Position numbers and translations under genes: made by a program
NCBI GenBank assembly: GCA_003116975.1
Contig: BGKB01000109.1
Coordinates: 62,001-126,000, forward strand
Reading direction: 5' to 3'
DNA length: 64,000 nucleotides
Source of the DNA: Aurantiochytrium sp. KH105
Taxonomy: Eukaryota; Sar; Bigyra; Thraustochytrida; Thraustochytriidae
Notes under the pieces: model-generated
The model's input: only the letters and a program-made list of their open reading frames with translations
What the model was told of the DNA's origin: nothing
Databases searched by the model: none
In this document: one piece after another, positions 20,328 through 29,117 of the stretch
How the letters are laid out: the number at the start of each line of letters is the position of its first letter
Position numbering within the stretch: position 1 is the first letter of the stretch

Positions 20328-22015
20328 GACCCACCGACCGACCGACCGATCTGCAGGGCGTGCTGCGCGCACAAGCAATTGTGGATCGAAACGAGGAAGC
20401 GGGCTGCTCCGAAGAGCGAGGCTTCACGTTGCGACAGAATTCCCGCGCAAAGGGCTCTCAGTTGGCCGGCCAGCGGGTGGACTCGCTCGCCCTAAAAATG
20501 CCTTCCGAGGTGCCGGCGGCTGCAGTGGTGAGAAGCTGGCAGCTATCATCAAGCACGGAAAATGTTCAGCCAGCTAGCTGCAGCTTGCAGTCGCTGCAGC
20601 TGCTTGCATTGCTTGCTTACTTTTGCTTGCTCAGCACAGCAGCGGTGGCGAAAGGCCAGGGTGTCAGTGAATGAGCGGCAGCGGCTCTTGCGCGGCCTGT
20701 GAGCCCCTCCCGAAGCTCTCGCGTCGTATGGCTGCAGCTGCAGCTGCAGCTGCGCTGGCATATGTGGCCCGTTCATTGATTTATCATGGTGAATCGAACG
20801 GGGAGCCGTCGACTGACGCCAGGCTCCGTACGACCGTCCCGAGATCTGCTGCGTGTCTCCCAATCGATCCGCAATTTCTCTCGCGGCAGCTGCAACAGCC
20901 ATGACCAGTGCTAATGAATGTAGTTGCAGCAAAAGCGCTGGCGCGGACCAGTCGCCTGGGGTTGGCAGCTGAATGCCGCAGACTGGGACGCGGCCGCAGC
21001 CGGTACTAAATATTTGCCTATATAGCACCCTAAGACCTCCTGACGGTGCTTCGGGACCTTCTCGTCGCACGCTGTGGGATAGCGGAATCGCAGCGGGGTT
21101 TTGAAAAAAAATGAAAGAAAAGTAAAGGAAAGGAAAGGAAAAAGGTCATCTTCATGATATCTCGCAGGGACCATCCTCGAGCGGCGCGAAGGCATAGCGC
21201 GGCACGGGCGGCGTGTGGCGTGTGTGGGTCGGCGAGCGCACAACCTCGCGGCGCTTTCGGTCTCTCCTTGCTCGCTCGCTTGCTTGCTTGCTTACTTGCT
21301 TGCTTGCTTCTATCCTCCCATCTCGAGTCCTCAACGAGGGAGGAAGGAAGGAAGAAAAGGAGGAGTCAGGGCACAGCGGAGGCAGCAGCCAAGGTCCGCA
21401 TCCGTTGCCGATCGATCCGTCGATCCGTCATCGCGCTTCAATGCCCTTTTCCAGGCCATGCCGCCGCGCCATTCGCCCCGCCCTCTATTTCCTTCCGCTC
21501 CGTCCCAGTCTAGCCCAAGCACGCAAGCTTCGCGTTGGAGCGGAGGCGGAGGCGGCGGCGTACGCCGAGGAAGCGCTCCACGGCGGCCGGGCTGCTCTCG
21601 CAGCGCGTGCACCTCGTCAGTGTTGTGTGCGGCACCTGCACTTCCCTGGCGCGGCAGCCAGCGCGGCGGCGGCCAGGAGCCGCGGCGGCAGGCCGTACGA
21701 GTCGTAGCACGCACGAGGAACCTCGGCGGGAGCGAGGGAGCCGTAAGAAGAAGAACAAGAAGAAGGAGAAGGAGAGCGCGTCGCCAGCCAAGTCCACCGT
21801 CGCGCGGGCCGCGACGAGAGCTTTTTCAACATCGTACTCAGTTGCACTCACTGCCCGTTCGTCGTCCTCGTCTGTCCCGACGATTTTAAAAAATCCAACG
21901 TGTGATGATGGCATGGGTGGATGCATGCATGCCATGAATGCTTAGATGAAAATCTGAGACCGACCCTTGCTTTGAATCCGAAAACAGGAACAGAAACAGG
22001 AACAGACGGCCGGTC

Positions 22016-22537
22016 TGACGCGCAAAATTCGCGACAATACTTGTCATTTTTATTTTTATTTTTTTTCTCGTTGGAAGGTTTTCCACGCGGCTTCGAGGCG
22101 GCGAAATTTAACAGACCCAGTGCGCTTGCCGGGGGGGGTAGCATGGAGAGGAGGGGGGTAGGAAAAAATGGGCGCACAGCGAGGCACAGCATGAAAAAAA
22201 CGACCAAGTACACCCTCTGTAGCAAGGGTGAAAAATGAGTCGATCATCAAAAATATGACGAAGGCCGCCCTCTGTGGCAAGAGTGTAGAATGGCTCCAAT
22301 CCCTGCAGTAAAGGGGTGGAGAGGAAAATGAGCCCAAAATTCGACAAAGTCCAACTGATGTAGTGAAGGGTCGTACAAAGACACTGCAAATGCAAGAAGG
22401 AAACGTTTGTACACAAATGATTTCGTTTAAGCAGTTTCGGAAGTGGTAGCACGGCTCATAAGAACTACCTTTACGGGTCTTGAAAAGCGTTCTCGCCATC
22501 CTTGCGTCTTCTGCTTGAGATGCTCGTACGATCTGTA
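22016..22537. repeat. Copy B of the duplicated segment
   Basis: Identical to 17345-17866. It contains the 3' end of the 22427-22762 gene and its presumed 3' UTR. The flanks differ on the left (22015 c versus 17344 t, then unrelated). On the right, copy B continues into intact coding sequence while copy A meets an N. Confidence 0.9.
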
Positions 22538-22762
22538 AACGGTGTCTTCCACACTGTATAAGGAGTCTCCGAAACCAATCTTGTTGCGAATTGTATCATC
22601 GGTGATGGGATCCTTACGTGTCACACGCATCTCTTGATCAAGACAGTCGAAGAACTCCTTAAAGTTGACGGTCAGTGCCATTTGTCTGCCTGCATACTCG
22701 AGCCCAAAGCCAACATTCGTCTGCAGGTTCTGGTCAAGATGGGGATGAAAGGACTTCCCCTG
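22427..22762 (-). CDS. 3' end of a gene of unknown family, interrupted by the assembly gap
   Basis: The frame is open from the N-gap at 22763 to a TAA at 22427-22429, giving 111 residues of clearly protein-like sequence: HLDQNLQTNVGFGLEYAG, MALTVNFKEFFDCLDQEM, IRNKIGFGDSLYSVED, KQKTQGWRERFSRPVKVVLM. The ATG at 22681 is internal; coding sequence continues upstream of it, so the true start lies inside or beyond the gap. Balanced composition with Phe, Asp, Tyr and Trp contrasts with the surrounding repeat DNA. Sequence right of the gap (22851 onward) gives no obvious continuation. No family recognised. A C-terminal fragment is duplicated at 17756-17866. Confidence 0.7.
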   Translation of the reverse strand, partial: QGKSFHPHLDQNLQTNVGFGLEYAGRQMALTVNFKEFFDCLDQEMRVTRKDPITDDTIRNKIGFGDSLYSVEDTVYRSYEHLKQKTQGWRERFSRPVKVVLMSRATTSETA

Positions 22763-22850
22763 NNNNNNNNNNNNNNNNNNNNNNNNNNNNNNNNNNNNNN
22801 NNNNNNNNNNNNNNNNNNNNNNNNNNNNNNNNNNNNNNNNNNNNNNNNNN
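22763..22850. other. Assembly gap (88 N)
   Basis: A run of 88 N. Its true length is unknown, and it interrupts the minus-strand gene ending at 22427. Confidence 0.99.
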
Positions 22851-23288
22851 GGCCTGGCTCAACCCGTAGTGTCGCCTGCTGAGGTGGAATGCGCGCGGGT
22901 AAGGGCACGAGCACGAGCACGTAGATAGTCTTCTCCGCAGAGGTGAAGCACTTGCTTGCTTTCGCGACGACAACGATAGCGAAGCGTGGAAAGGAGGTCG
23001 AAGCGACGATGACCAATACAAACGGCTGCTGGGGATGCAGTTGCTCACAAAGGCAACGCGCGGAAACGCAGAAATATGCAACTTTAGGGAGTCTCGCGCA
23101 CCCCTCTCCCGTCCAGTGAAGCTGCCGTCGCCACGCGCGCCGACGTGCGCGGCAACGCACAGACGGCTCCAAGCCACGTCGGGGCCATCGCTATCTGCTA
23201 TCTCTTACCCGCCCGCTGCCGCATGCTGCAGCCTCTGGCCGACCGCAACCCACCTGACGATACGGGGTCTCGAAATAGAAAACCCTCC

Positions 23289-23358
23289 TCGATGGGGAGG
23301 CCCGATCAGAACCAAACGGAACGAGCAAGCTGTTTATTGTCGCGAATGATCAGATCCA
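23289..23358. repeat. 70-bp segment shared with 17868-17937
   Basis: Identical over 70 bp; both flanks diverge. It marks the right-hand end of the region spanned by the single N in copy A. Confidence 0.88.
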
Positions 23359-24129
23359 CGGCCGGTCCAAGCGCAGGTTGCTGCCGCCCGCCCGCCCGCC
23401 TGCCGCCTGCAGCCGTCGCCGCTGCCACAGACAGCAACCACGACCCGATGTCGTCATCGCCGGCTGCGGCTAGCTTGGGTTGGCCTCCTCTGGATCTTTC
23501 TTATTTTTTAAAGCCTGCCGCGCCGCGCAGAGTGTCGTCCTCGCTGCAGCAGCATCTGGCAGCTTGCGCACAAGGCTTGCGCGACTTGCCGGGCTCGCTC
23601 GCGCGGTGCAAGTCCAAGTTGTTGAAGATGGAAAAGAAGAAAGAGGTCGAAGAGCCCGGGCGTGCGTGTCGCCACCGCCGCGTCAGATCCGCCTTCCGGC
23701 CGACTCGGATCGCAAAGCAAAGCGAGACCGCCACTCTTCCCTCCCCGCGGCCGATCATGGCGCGGCCCGATCGATCGATCGATCATGGATCGCCGGCTCG
23801 GCCGGCGGCGCGACGCGGGCAAAGCGAAGCGCGCCACCTGCGACGGCGTGGCAGTGCTGCCAGCCGCCAGTGGCCGGAGAAGAGGGAACGAGCGCGGTGA
23901 GAAAAGAAGAACAGCGGCCGCAGGCAGGATCGAAAGTTGGGACGTGCGCCCGCATCCGCGAATTCATGGCCGCGGCGGCACGGCATCCGCGAATTATTTG
24001 GGCCTCTTTTTCGTGCTTTTCAAAGCCGCATAGGGCGCTTTTACGGCGGGCCTTCGAGACAAGGGGAAAAGAAGAAAAAAAAGAACAGATGAAAGAAAAA
24101 GAAAAAAAGAAAAACTGCTTTGAAATCCG

Positions 24130-24195
24130 AATTTGAATTCGAATTTGAATTTGAATTCTTTGAATTTGAATTTGAATAAGAATTTGAATTTGAAT
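24130..24195. repeat. (TTTGAA)n hexamer repeat
   Basis: About eleven units of TTTGAA with small interruptions (GAATTC, TTCTTTG, TAAGAA). It is AT-rich, unlike most other repeats in the window. Confidence 0.88.
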
Positions 24196-25116
24196 GATCC
24201 CTGTGAAAATGAAAGAAAGGGCGTTCTGTTCGGAAATTACGATGCCTCGATCGTGCGCCGCGAGCGCGAGGAAAAGAACTTCAAGAAGCCCTACCTTTGC
24301 TGCCATCGGGCACGCTCGGAGTGCGCAGGCTGCTGTGCTGGTGCAGAAGACGCTCCGCACGCCCGCGAGGACGAGGAGGAGGGGGGGGGTGGCCGCCGAA
24401 TGCTCGAACGGCGAACGGACGCACGGGTGGCTGGCTGCTTGCTGTGTGCGACCTGACGCGATACCGACGCGTCCATCGCATCCGCGAGCGCAGAACTCCA
24501 GACTTTCAGCGCCAGAACCGGCGCAACTCACGTTGCGAGGAGTTCCCCGCCGCGGCGGGCGGGAGAGACAGACAGACAGAGAGGGTGAGTGAGGGAGGGA
24601 GGGAAGGGCTGACATGAGAGCGAGCCGAGGCGATCCAAGTCGAGCCGAGTGTCGGGATGGGAATCTTGCTTCAAGAGAAGCACACGAACGCTAATGGCAT
24701 AAAGATAGATAATAGACGAATGAGGTGGGAAGGCGCGGAGAAAAGCCATGCATGCTGCAGCAGAGCGAGAACCGTCTAACCTAACCAAATATGGACTGAC
24801 TTTGAGATGGTAGGAACAGTATAGAGTTTCGTGAATGCCAAAGATGCCATTAATAATTAATTAAAAAAAAAGGACGGCATCGTCTCCAAGGCCGCTTCGA
24901 TGCATCCCCTTCGCAAAAACAAAACAAAAGGTTCCTGTCTTGCATAGCTCAAATCCACGTTGTACGAATCTGGAACGCCACGCCACGCGGGGAGCAAGCT
25001 TATGAATGTGTTGAGTGAGCGCAAATTGCTCAGATCTTTCCCTTCTTTAGATCCTTTTTTTTTAATGTCAAGACAGCGCGCGGGCAATAGGCCTACAATG
25101 AGCAACACGTAAAGGA

Positions 25117-25280
25117 GATTCCACTTCGCTTGATTGATTCCACTTCGCTTGATTAATTCCTCCTCGCTTGATTAAATTTTATTTTAATAATTAAAAAATT
25201 CCTCTTCGCTCTGTTCCACGTTTTATGACACAATCCTGAGCTTGAGTAAAGGAGGTTGATTGATTCCACTTCGCTTGATG
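25117..25280. repeat. Dispersed/tandem 19-bp repeat next to the NUFIP1-like 3' end
   Basis: The unit GATTCCACTTCGCTTGATT occurs twice in perfect tandem at 25117-25135 and 25136-25154. A variant follows at 25155-25173, a degenerate copy near 25198-25216, and a near-perfect copy at 25262-25280, ending 3 bp from the stop codon of the minus-strand gene. These copies would lie in that gene's 3' UTR. Confidence 0.85.
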
Positions 25281-25283
25281 GAA

Positions 25284-26735
25284 TTATTGAGACGTGTTCG
25301 TTGCCGTTGCCGCGCGTTGAAGCACATGATGAATACAGTGAAGAATGACGGCGCGCTCCTTGGCAATGTCGGCACGCAAAAGTTTGCGAAGAATGGAATC
25401 ATGGCCGCCTGGGCGCGCAGTTGCGCGGAGAAATTGCTGCTTTTCGGCGCGCTTTCGCCGGGCAATAAGAGTCTCCGTGCGCTGAGCGGGATCGTGCGAA
25501 AATCGACACTTGGTAACTTTGCACTCTCCGCTGAGCAAGAAACGATTGCACATCCGCTGCTTGTGATGCTTCGCTTTAACCTCATTTTGGTGCCGAGACT
25601 CTTTTTGCAACGGGGCCGCACTTTCATCTTTGCGGCTTTGCCGCAAACTTTCCTCCTCCGGCGTCGGCCCTTCTTCCATCAAAGGGGCAGCAGGCGCAGC
25701 CTTTTCAGTCGTTGCAGCAGCTTCTTCCTTACGAGCGATGTTGGCCTGCGTCGGATAATTCTTGCGTCTTTCGGCGCGCCAGCGAGCAATCTCTTCCGGA
25801 GACGTCCCGAGACGGTGCGCTGCGAGGTATTTTGGGTGCAGGTCGGCAAAAACATCCTTGTCTTGTTTCTTGCGTCGCTTGTTTGGGCGCCCCGGTGCAG
25901 CCTCGCGCTTTGTCTTTGAATCGGCCTTTCCTCGTTCCTCATTCGCCAAAGGTTGCGCATCTGATTGTAAAGGGGATTCCGCTTGAGGCTTCCTTTCGCT
26001 TTGCGTCTTGCCCTTTGCGTCAGACATTGCGTTCGCCGCATCGCCTTGTTTCATCGTAGTCGCGTCTTGATCAACAGTGGTATTCTGCTCTGCTTTCTCT
26101 GCAGTTGCGTCTGCTTGGCCGGAATCGCCTTCTTCTCCTCCCGGATGATGCGCATTGCGTCGTCCTCGCCGTCGTCGATTAGGTCTTTTTCTTTTTCTGG
26201 ACCCAGACCCTGTGGATCCCGTAATTGCGGGACCATCTTGCCCCTCTGATGCTTCTTTTTGTTCTTGCGTCGACTGCACATGCTGCTGTTGCTTTTGTTG
26301 TTGATGATGTTGATGTTTTGGGTGTTGTTGCTTTTGTTGTTGCTTCTGCTGTTGCTGTTGCTGTTGTTGTTGATGATGTTGTTGGAGGTGGTGGTGATGC
26401 TGATGCTGATGCTGATGCTGATGCTGATAGGGCTGATGCTGATGCTGATGCTGATGGTATGCTTGCTGCTGATGATGTCCGTGAAAGTAATTGGGCTGGT
26501 GATGAGGCTGCATGTACTGCATCATGGCCTGTTGCGGCTGCTGTTGCTGAGCATACTGTTGGCTATAGTACTGATGATGAAGGTGCGCGCCCTGCGCAAG
26601 TTGCTGATGTTGATGGGACGGCGCTTGTGGCTGCTGCTGCTGCGGTTGCGGTTGCTGCTGCTGCTGCTGCTGCGACTGCTGCGGCTGCTGGCTCGCGCCA
26701 GTGTGCCAGTACGGCTGCTGCCATGGCTGGTACAT
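25284..26735 (-). CDS. NUFIP1: NUFIP1/Rsa1-like box C/D snoRNP assembly factor, Gln/His-rich (483 aa)
   Basis: NUFIP1/Rsa1 proteins bridge snoRNP core proteins to the R2TP-HSP90 machinery. The diagnostic piece is LGTSPEEIARWRAERRKNYP followed by TQANIARK at about residue 305-335, matching the conserved NUFIP1 peptide. A CCCH finger follows (MCNRFLLSGECKVTKCRFSH, about 390-410) with C-x8-C-x4-C-x3-H spacing. A C-terminal helix (ILRKLLRADIAKERAVIL) resembles the leucine-rich tail found in CCCH-bearing members. The first 160 residues are almost only Gln, His and Pro, including HQHQHQH and poly-Gln runs, then basic nuclear-type stretches (RKRKRPNRRRRGRRN). It is divergently paired with the nine-TM gene at 27261, with 525 bp between starts. 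The family assignment is good; the CCCH spacing is slightly non-canonical. Confidence 0.82.
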   Translation of the reverse strand: MYQPWQQPYWHTGASQQPQQSQQQQQQQPQPQQQQPQAPSHQHQQLAQGAHLHHQYYSQQYAQQQQPQQAMMQYMQPHHQPNYFHGHHQQQAYHQHQHQHQPYQHQHQHQHQHHHHLQQHHQQQQQQQQQKQQQKQQHPKHQHHQQQKQQQHVQSTQEQKEASEGQDGPAITGSTGSGSRKRKRPNRRRRGRRNAHHPGGEEGDSGQADATAEKAEQNTTVDQDATTMKQGDAANAMSDAKGKTQSERKPQAESPLQSDAQPLANEERGKADSKTKREAAPGRPNKRRKKQDKDVFADLHPKYLAAHRLGTSPEEIARWRAERRKNYPTQANIARKEEAAATTEKAAPAAPLMEEGPTPEEESLRQSRKDESAAPLQKESRHQNEVKAKHHKQRMCNRFLLSGECKVTKCRFSHDPAQRTETLIARRKRAEKQQFLRATARPGGHDSILRKLLRADIAKERAVILHCIHHVLQRAATATNTSQ

Positions 26736-27260
26736 GCTTCTCTCGCTCGCGCGTGGCGCGGGCCCCCGCGTCCACCGACTCGACTCGACTCAACTCACGT
26801 CCCGTCGCGTCGCGTCGCGTCCACCAGATGGACGGACTCCGAGACTCGCGTCGATTCGATCGAAACTAACGCGCAGACAGGCCACGTAGACCGCCGACAG
26901 ACGCGGGCGCGCGAGACGTCTTGCTCTGCGCCACGCTGATCCGCTCCGCCCCGCCACCTCGAGGCGCGCGGCGACCAGCGCCGGGCCCGAGGACTCGACT
27001 GCGACTTGCTCGGGGTCTGGAGTGACTTCTTCTTCTGACCTCGGGAGCCACTCGAGAGCCTCTTTTCCTTGCCTTGCTTTTGTTTGATTTTGGCCGATTT
27101 TGGCCCTTACTTTTCGAGGTTGCTTTTCGGCCGTCGCAATACGACTCCGCGCAGAAACTCGAGCCCAGGCACGCGAGACGCTTGGCGCGAGAGACTCGGC
27201 CGCGGAGGCAGCAGCCGAGCAGCGGCGGCGTAGCGAGCGGCGGCGCCGAACGCGAGGACC
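26736..27260. promoter_or_regulatory. Shared upstream region of two divergent genes
   Basis: 525 bp between the start codons of the NUFIP1-like and nine-TM genes. It is GC-rich, with a CGACT/GTCGC pentamer run (26775-26820). No TATA box recognised. Bidirectional promoter activity is inferred from position only. Confidence 0.4.
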
Positions 27261-28370
27261 ATGACGTGGGCCCAGGTCGACGCGGACTCCGCGCCGGTGC
27301 TGGCGTACTTTGCCGTGCTCGGGGCCAGTATCCTGCTGGTGCTCATCACCTGGGCTCCGCTTCACGGGGGCGGCCAAGGCCCGAAGCGCTTCGTGACCCT
27401 GGCGCTCCCCTTCGCGGCGACAGCGCTTATCGTGTGCTGGAGCGAGATCTTCGCCTTCATGAGCGAGGTCTCCAAGGAAAAGGGCTGCGGACCCGGTGAG
27501 TCGCCGCTCGAGCTCTTGCACTGCAATACGCCCGCCTGGCAAAAATTTGACGTCTTTGTCCAGGCCTATGTCGACGTCACAAAGACAGCCGTTGGATGGG
27601 CTGCTTCTTCGCAGCTTCTCATGTTTGTGCTCTCCGGATGCACCTTTTTGCATCTCGAGTGTGCGAGACTCGGTGTGCCTGGCTACCTCTCGCTCGCCTA
27701 TGTGCTCGTGGGCTTTCTCGGTGCAATCAGTCTCTCTTTTCCTCTGCTTTTCGGCCATCTCTTTGTACTTGCTAACCGCAGAGCCCGCGAGACGGCAGCA
27801 CCGCTCGTCCCCAAGACCACTGGAACGCTCGTTTTCTGCAATCTCGTTGCAATGATCTCGGTCTTGGTGCTTCCCCACACGTACGAGTCCCATCGCCAGA
27901 CCTACTACACGTGGGCGCTCATGATTGTGCACGTCATTCTCATGGCGCCCTGCTTCGTTGGCCGACCTACGACGATCCCGGCTACGCACAAGGACGCGTC
28001 CCGCTACCGCCTCCTCACAATAGTGTTGTACACCTTTCTGGCCGGCGCCAGTATGGTTGCACACATTCACAACAATCTGCGAGTCTCTCTCGCCTTCATG
28101 TCAGCGCGCCCGGACGCAAGTTTTGTTGACCTTTTGCGATACATTTACCTTGATCCCTTTCTGCAGTCCTTTTGCCAATGCTCCATTTCCTTTGACGTCG
28201 TCTTTACTAGCATTGCTGCTGCTGCCTACATGATTAGCACGTCCTTTTGGCGTGGTCTTCTACTCGGCGCACTCGTGCCTGTCTTGGGCATTGCCGTCAC
28301 CTTTCCCCTTTTTCTGGCCCTTCAGCTCGTCGATGAAACCGTTCGTTCGACGCGGCTTCACCAAGACTAA
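27261..28370 (+). CDS. Nine-pass integral membrane protein of unknown family (369 aa)
   Basis: Starts at the ATG at 27261. Hydrophobic segments at about 13-35, 43-65, 110-132, 142-170, 187-206, 215-235, 252-275, 303-327 and 332-357 predict nine membrane spans with short loops. The only long loop is about residues 66-109, after TM2, and carries two Cys (KEKGCGPG, ELLHCNTP), possibly a disulphide in a luminal or extracellular loop. Conserved-looking charged/His residues sit near spans (HTYESHRQTYY, MVAHIHNNLR). No signal peptide and no ATP-binding or transporter signature that I recognise. It diverges from the NUFIP1-like gene and converges on the tetraspanin gene. It could be a transporter or a lipid-modifying enzyme, but nothing in the sequence settles this. 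Confidence 0.8.
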   Translation: MTWAQVDADSAPVLAYFAVLGASILLVLITWAPLHGGGQGPKRFVTLALPFAATALIVCWSEIFAFMSEVSKEKGCGPGESPLELLHCNTPAWQKFDVFVQAYVDVTKTAVGWAASSQLLMFVLSGCTFLHLECARLGVPGYLSLAYVLVGFLGAISLSFPLLFGHLFVLANRRARETAAPLVPKTTGTLVFCNLVAMISVLVLPHTYESHRQTYYTWALMIVHVILMAPCFVGRPTTIPATHKDASRYRLLTIVLYTFLAGASMVAHIHNNLRVSLAFMSARPDASFVDLLRYIYLDPFLQSFCQCSISFDVVFTSIAAAAYMISTSFWRGLLLGALVPVLGIAVTFPLFLALQLVDETVRSTRLHQD

Positions 28371-28692
28371 AGAGATTCCCGCTTCAAGTTTCTCGCTCGT
28401 ATGCTCGCTGTTGTCTTTTCATATGTAGTCCCATACGTTTTTGCGACATACCTTTCCTCCTTCAACAGCAACAGCATTACTTTGCTCGACACGCTGCCTC
28501 CTTCACTTCTGTTCTGGTTTTGATTCTCTTTTCCTTTTCGAAAGGGCTGGCTGGGTGGGTGGGTGGGCTACGAGAGAGGAAACGCTCCTTCTTCAGGCCT
28601 TTCTTAGTCTTTGCCAAGCCTCCTCTATCTCTCCACGGCCTCGATTAGCTTTGCCTTTATCCCGGTCCCGCCCTTTGCATAATAGGATCAAG

Positions 28693-28884
28693 TTTTGAGT
28701 TGGACTTTCTACAAAACTATTTTGAGCTGGGACGTTTTGGTACAAATCTGCTTTGAGCTTGCAGTGGACTTCATACAAAGCTGTTTCAATTTGATGTTAT
28801 CACAATGCTGTTCTGAGTTGAATCCAAATTTCTTTCAAGCTAGGACAAAGTTGTTTTCCGCTGGGACTTTACATTTCATGCTGT
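28693..28884. repeat. Degenerate tandem repeat of about 31 bp (six units)
   Basis: Six diverged units start at about 28693, 28721, 28752, 28785, 28812 and 28855. The loose consensus is TTTGAGYTGGACTT, then a TACAAA-like block, then CTGT. Unit lengths range from 27 to 43 bp. It lies between convergent genes, downstream of the nine-TM gene. Confidence 0.7.
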
Positions 28885-29117
28885 TCCGCCAAGGAAAACC
28901 AATGCTTGCTTGGCACACGTCGATTTCAGAGATGATCACGAACAGAGACATCAACAAATTGGCTAGAGTTATACGAAGAAGAAAAGACGATAATTGAGCG
29001 AGCAGCAAGTTCCTTGCCGCTTCCGCAGTCAAGACCTCGCTTCGGTTGCAAGCTGAGGTTCTGCACAGCCTGCAATTGAAAAAAGAGAATGTAAGAATAA
29101 GGGTGCGACAGAGCAGC

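Larger units (their letters stand above)
15210..22426. other. 7.2-kb gene-poor block rich in simple repeats
   Basis: No convincing gene. Sequence is dominated by pentamer (TCGAG, CGACT, GGCTC, GGCTT) and tetramer (AAGC, GCGT, GATC, GGCT) repeats. It also has polypurine/polypyrimidine tracts (17225-17295, 19010-19170) and the first copy of the duplicated segment (17345-17937). The open frames here are Arg/Ser/Ala/Leu-rich on both strands, which is what such repeats produce by chance. Confidence 0.6.
22851..25283. other. Gene-free stretch downstream of the gap
   Basis: No supported gene. It contains the 70-bp segment 23289-23358 shared with 17868-17937, a GATC palindromic run near 23768-23784, the TTTGAA repeat at 24130-24195 and the 19-bp repeats at 25117-25280. 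AT content rises after 24780. Some part between 22851 and 23290 might hold the 5' portion of the gapped gene, but no frame there is convincing. Confidence 0.5.

Noticed and set aside
21510-21935. Minus frame whose first 45 residues look protein-like
   Set aside because: The segment VGFFKIVGTDEDDERAVSAT is tempting, but the frame soon becomes Phe/Arg low-complexity. No splice partner could be found, and it abuts the suspect duplicated region.
22851-23177. Minus frames right of the gap as the 5' part of the gapped gene
   Set aside because: Two frames are open, but neither resembles the C-terminal piece in composition, and the gap length is unknown.
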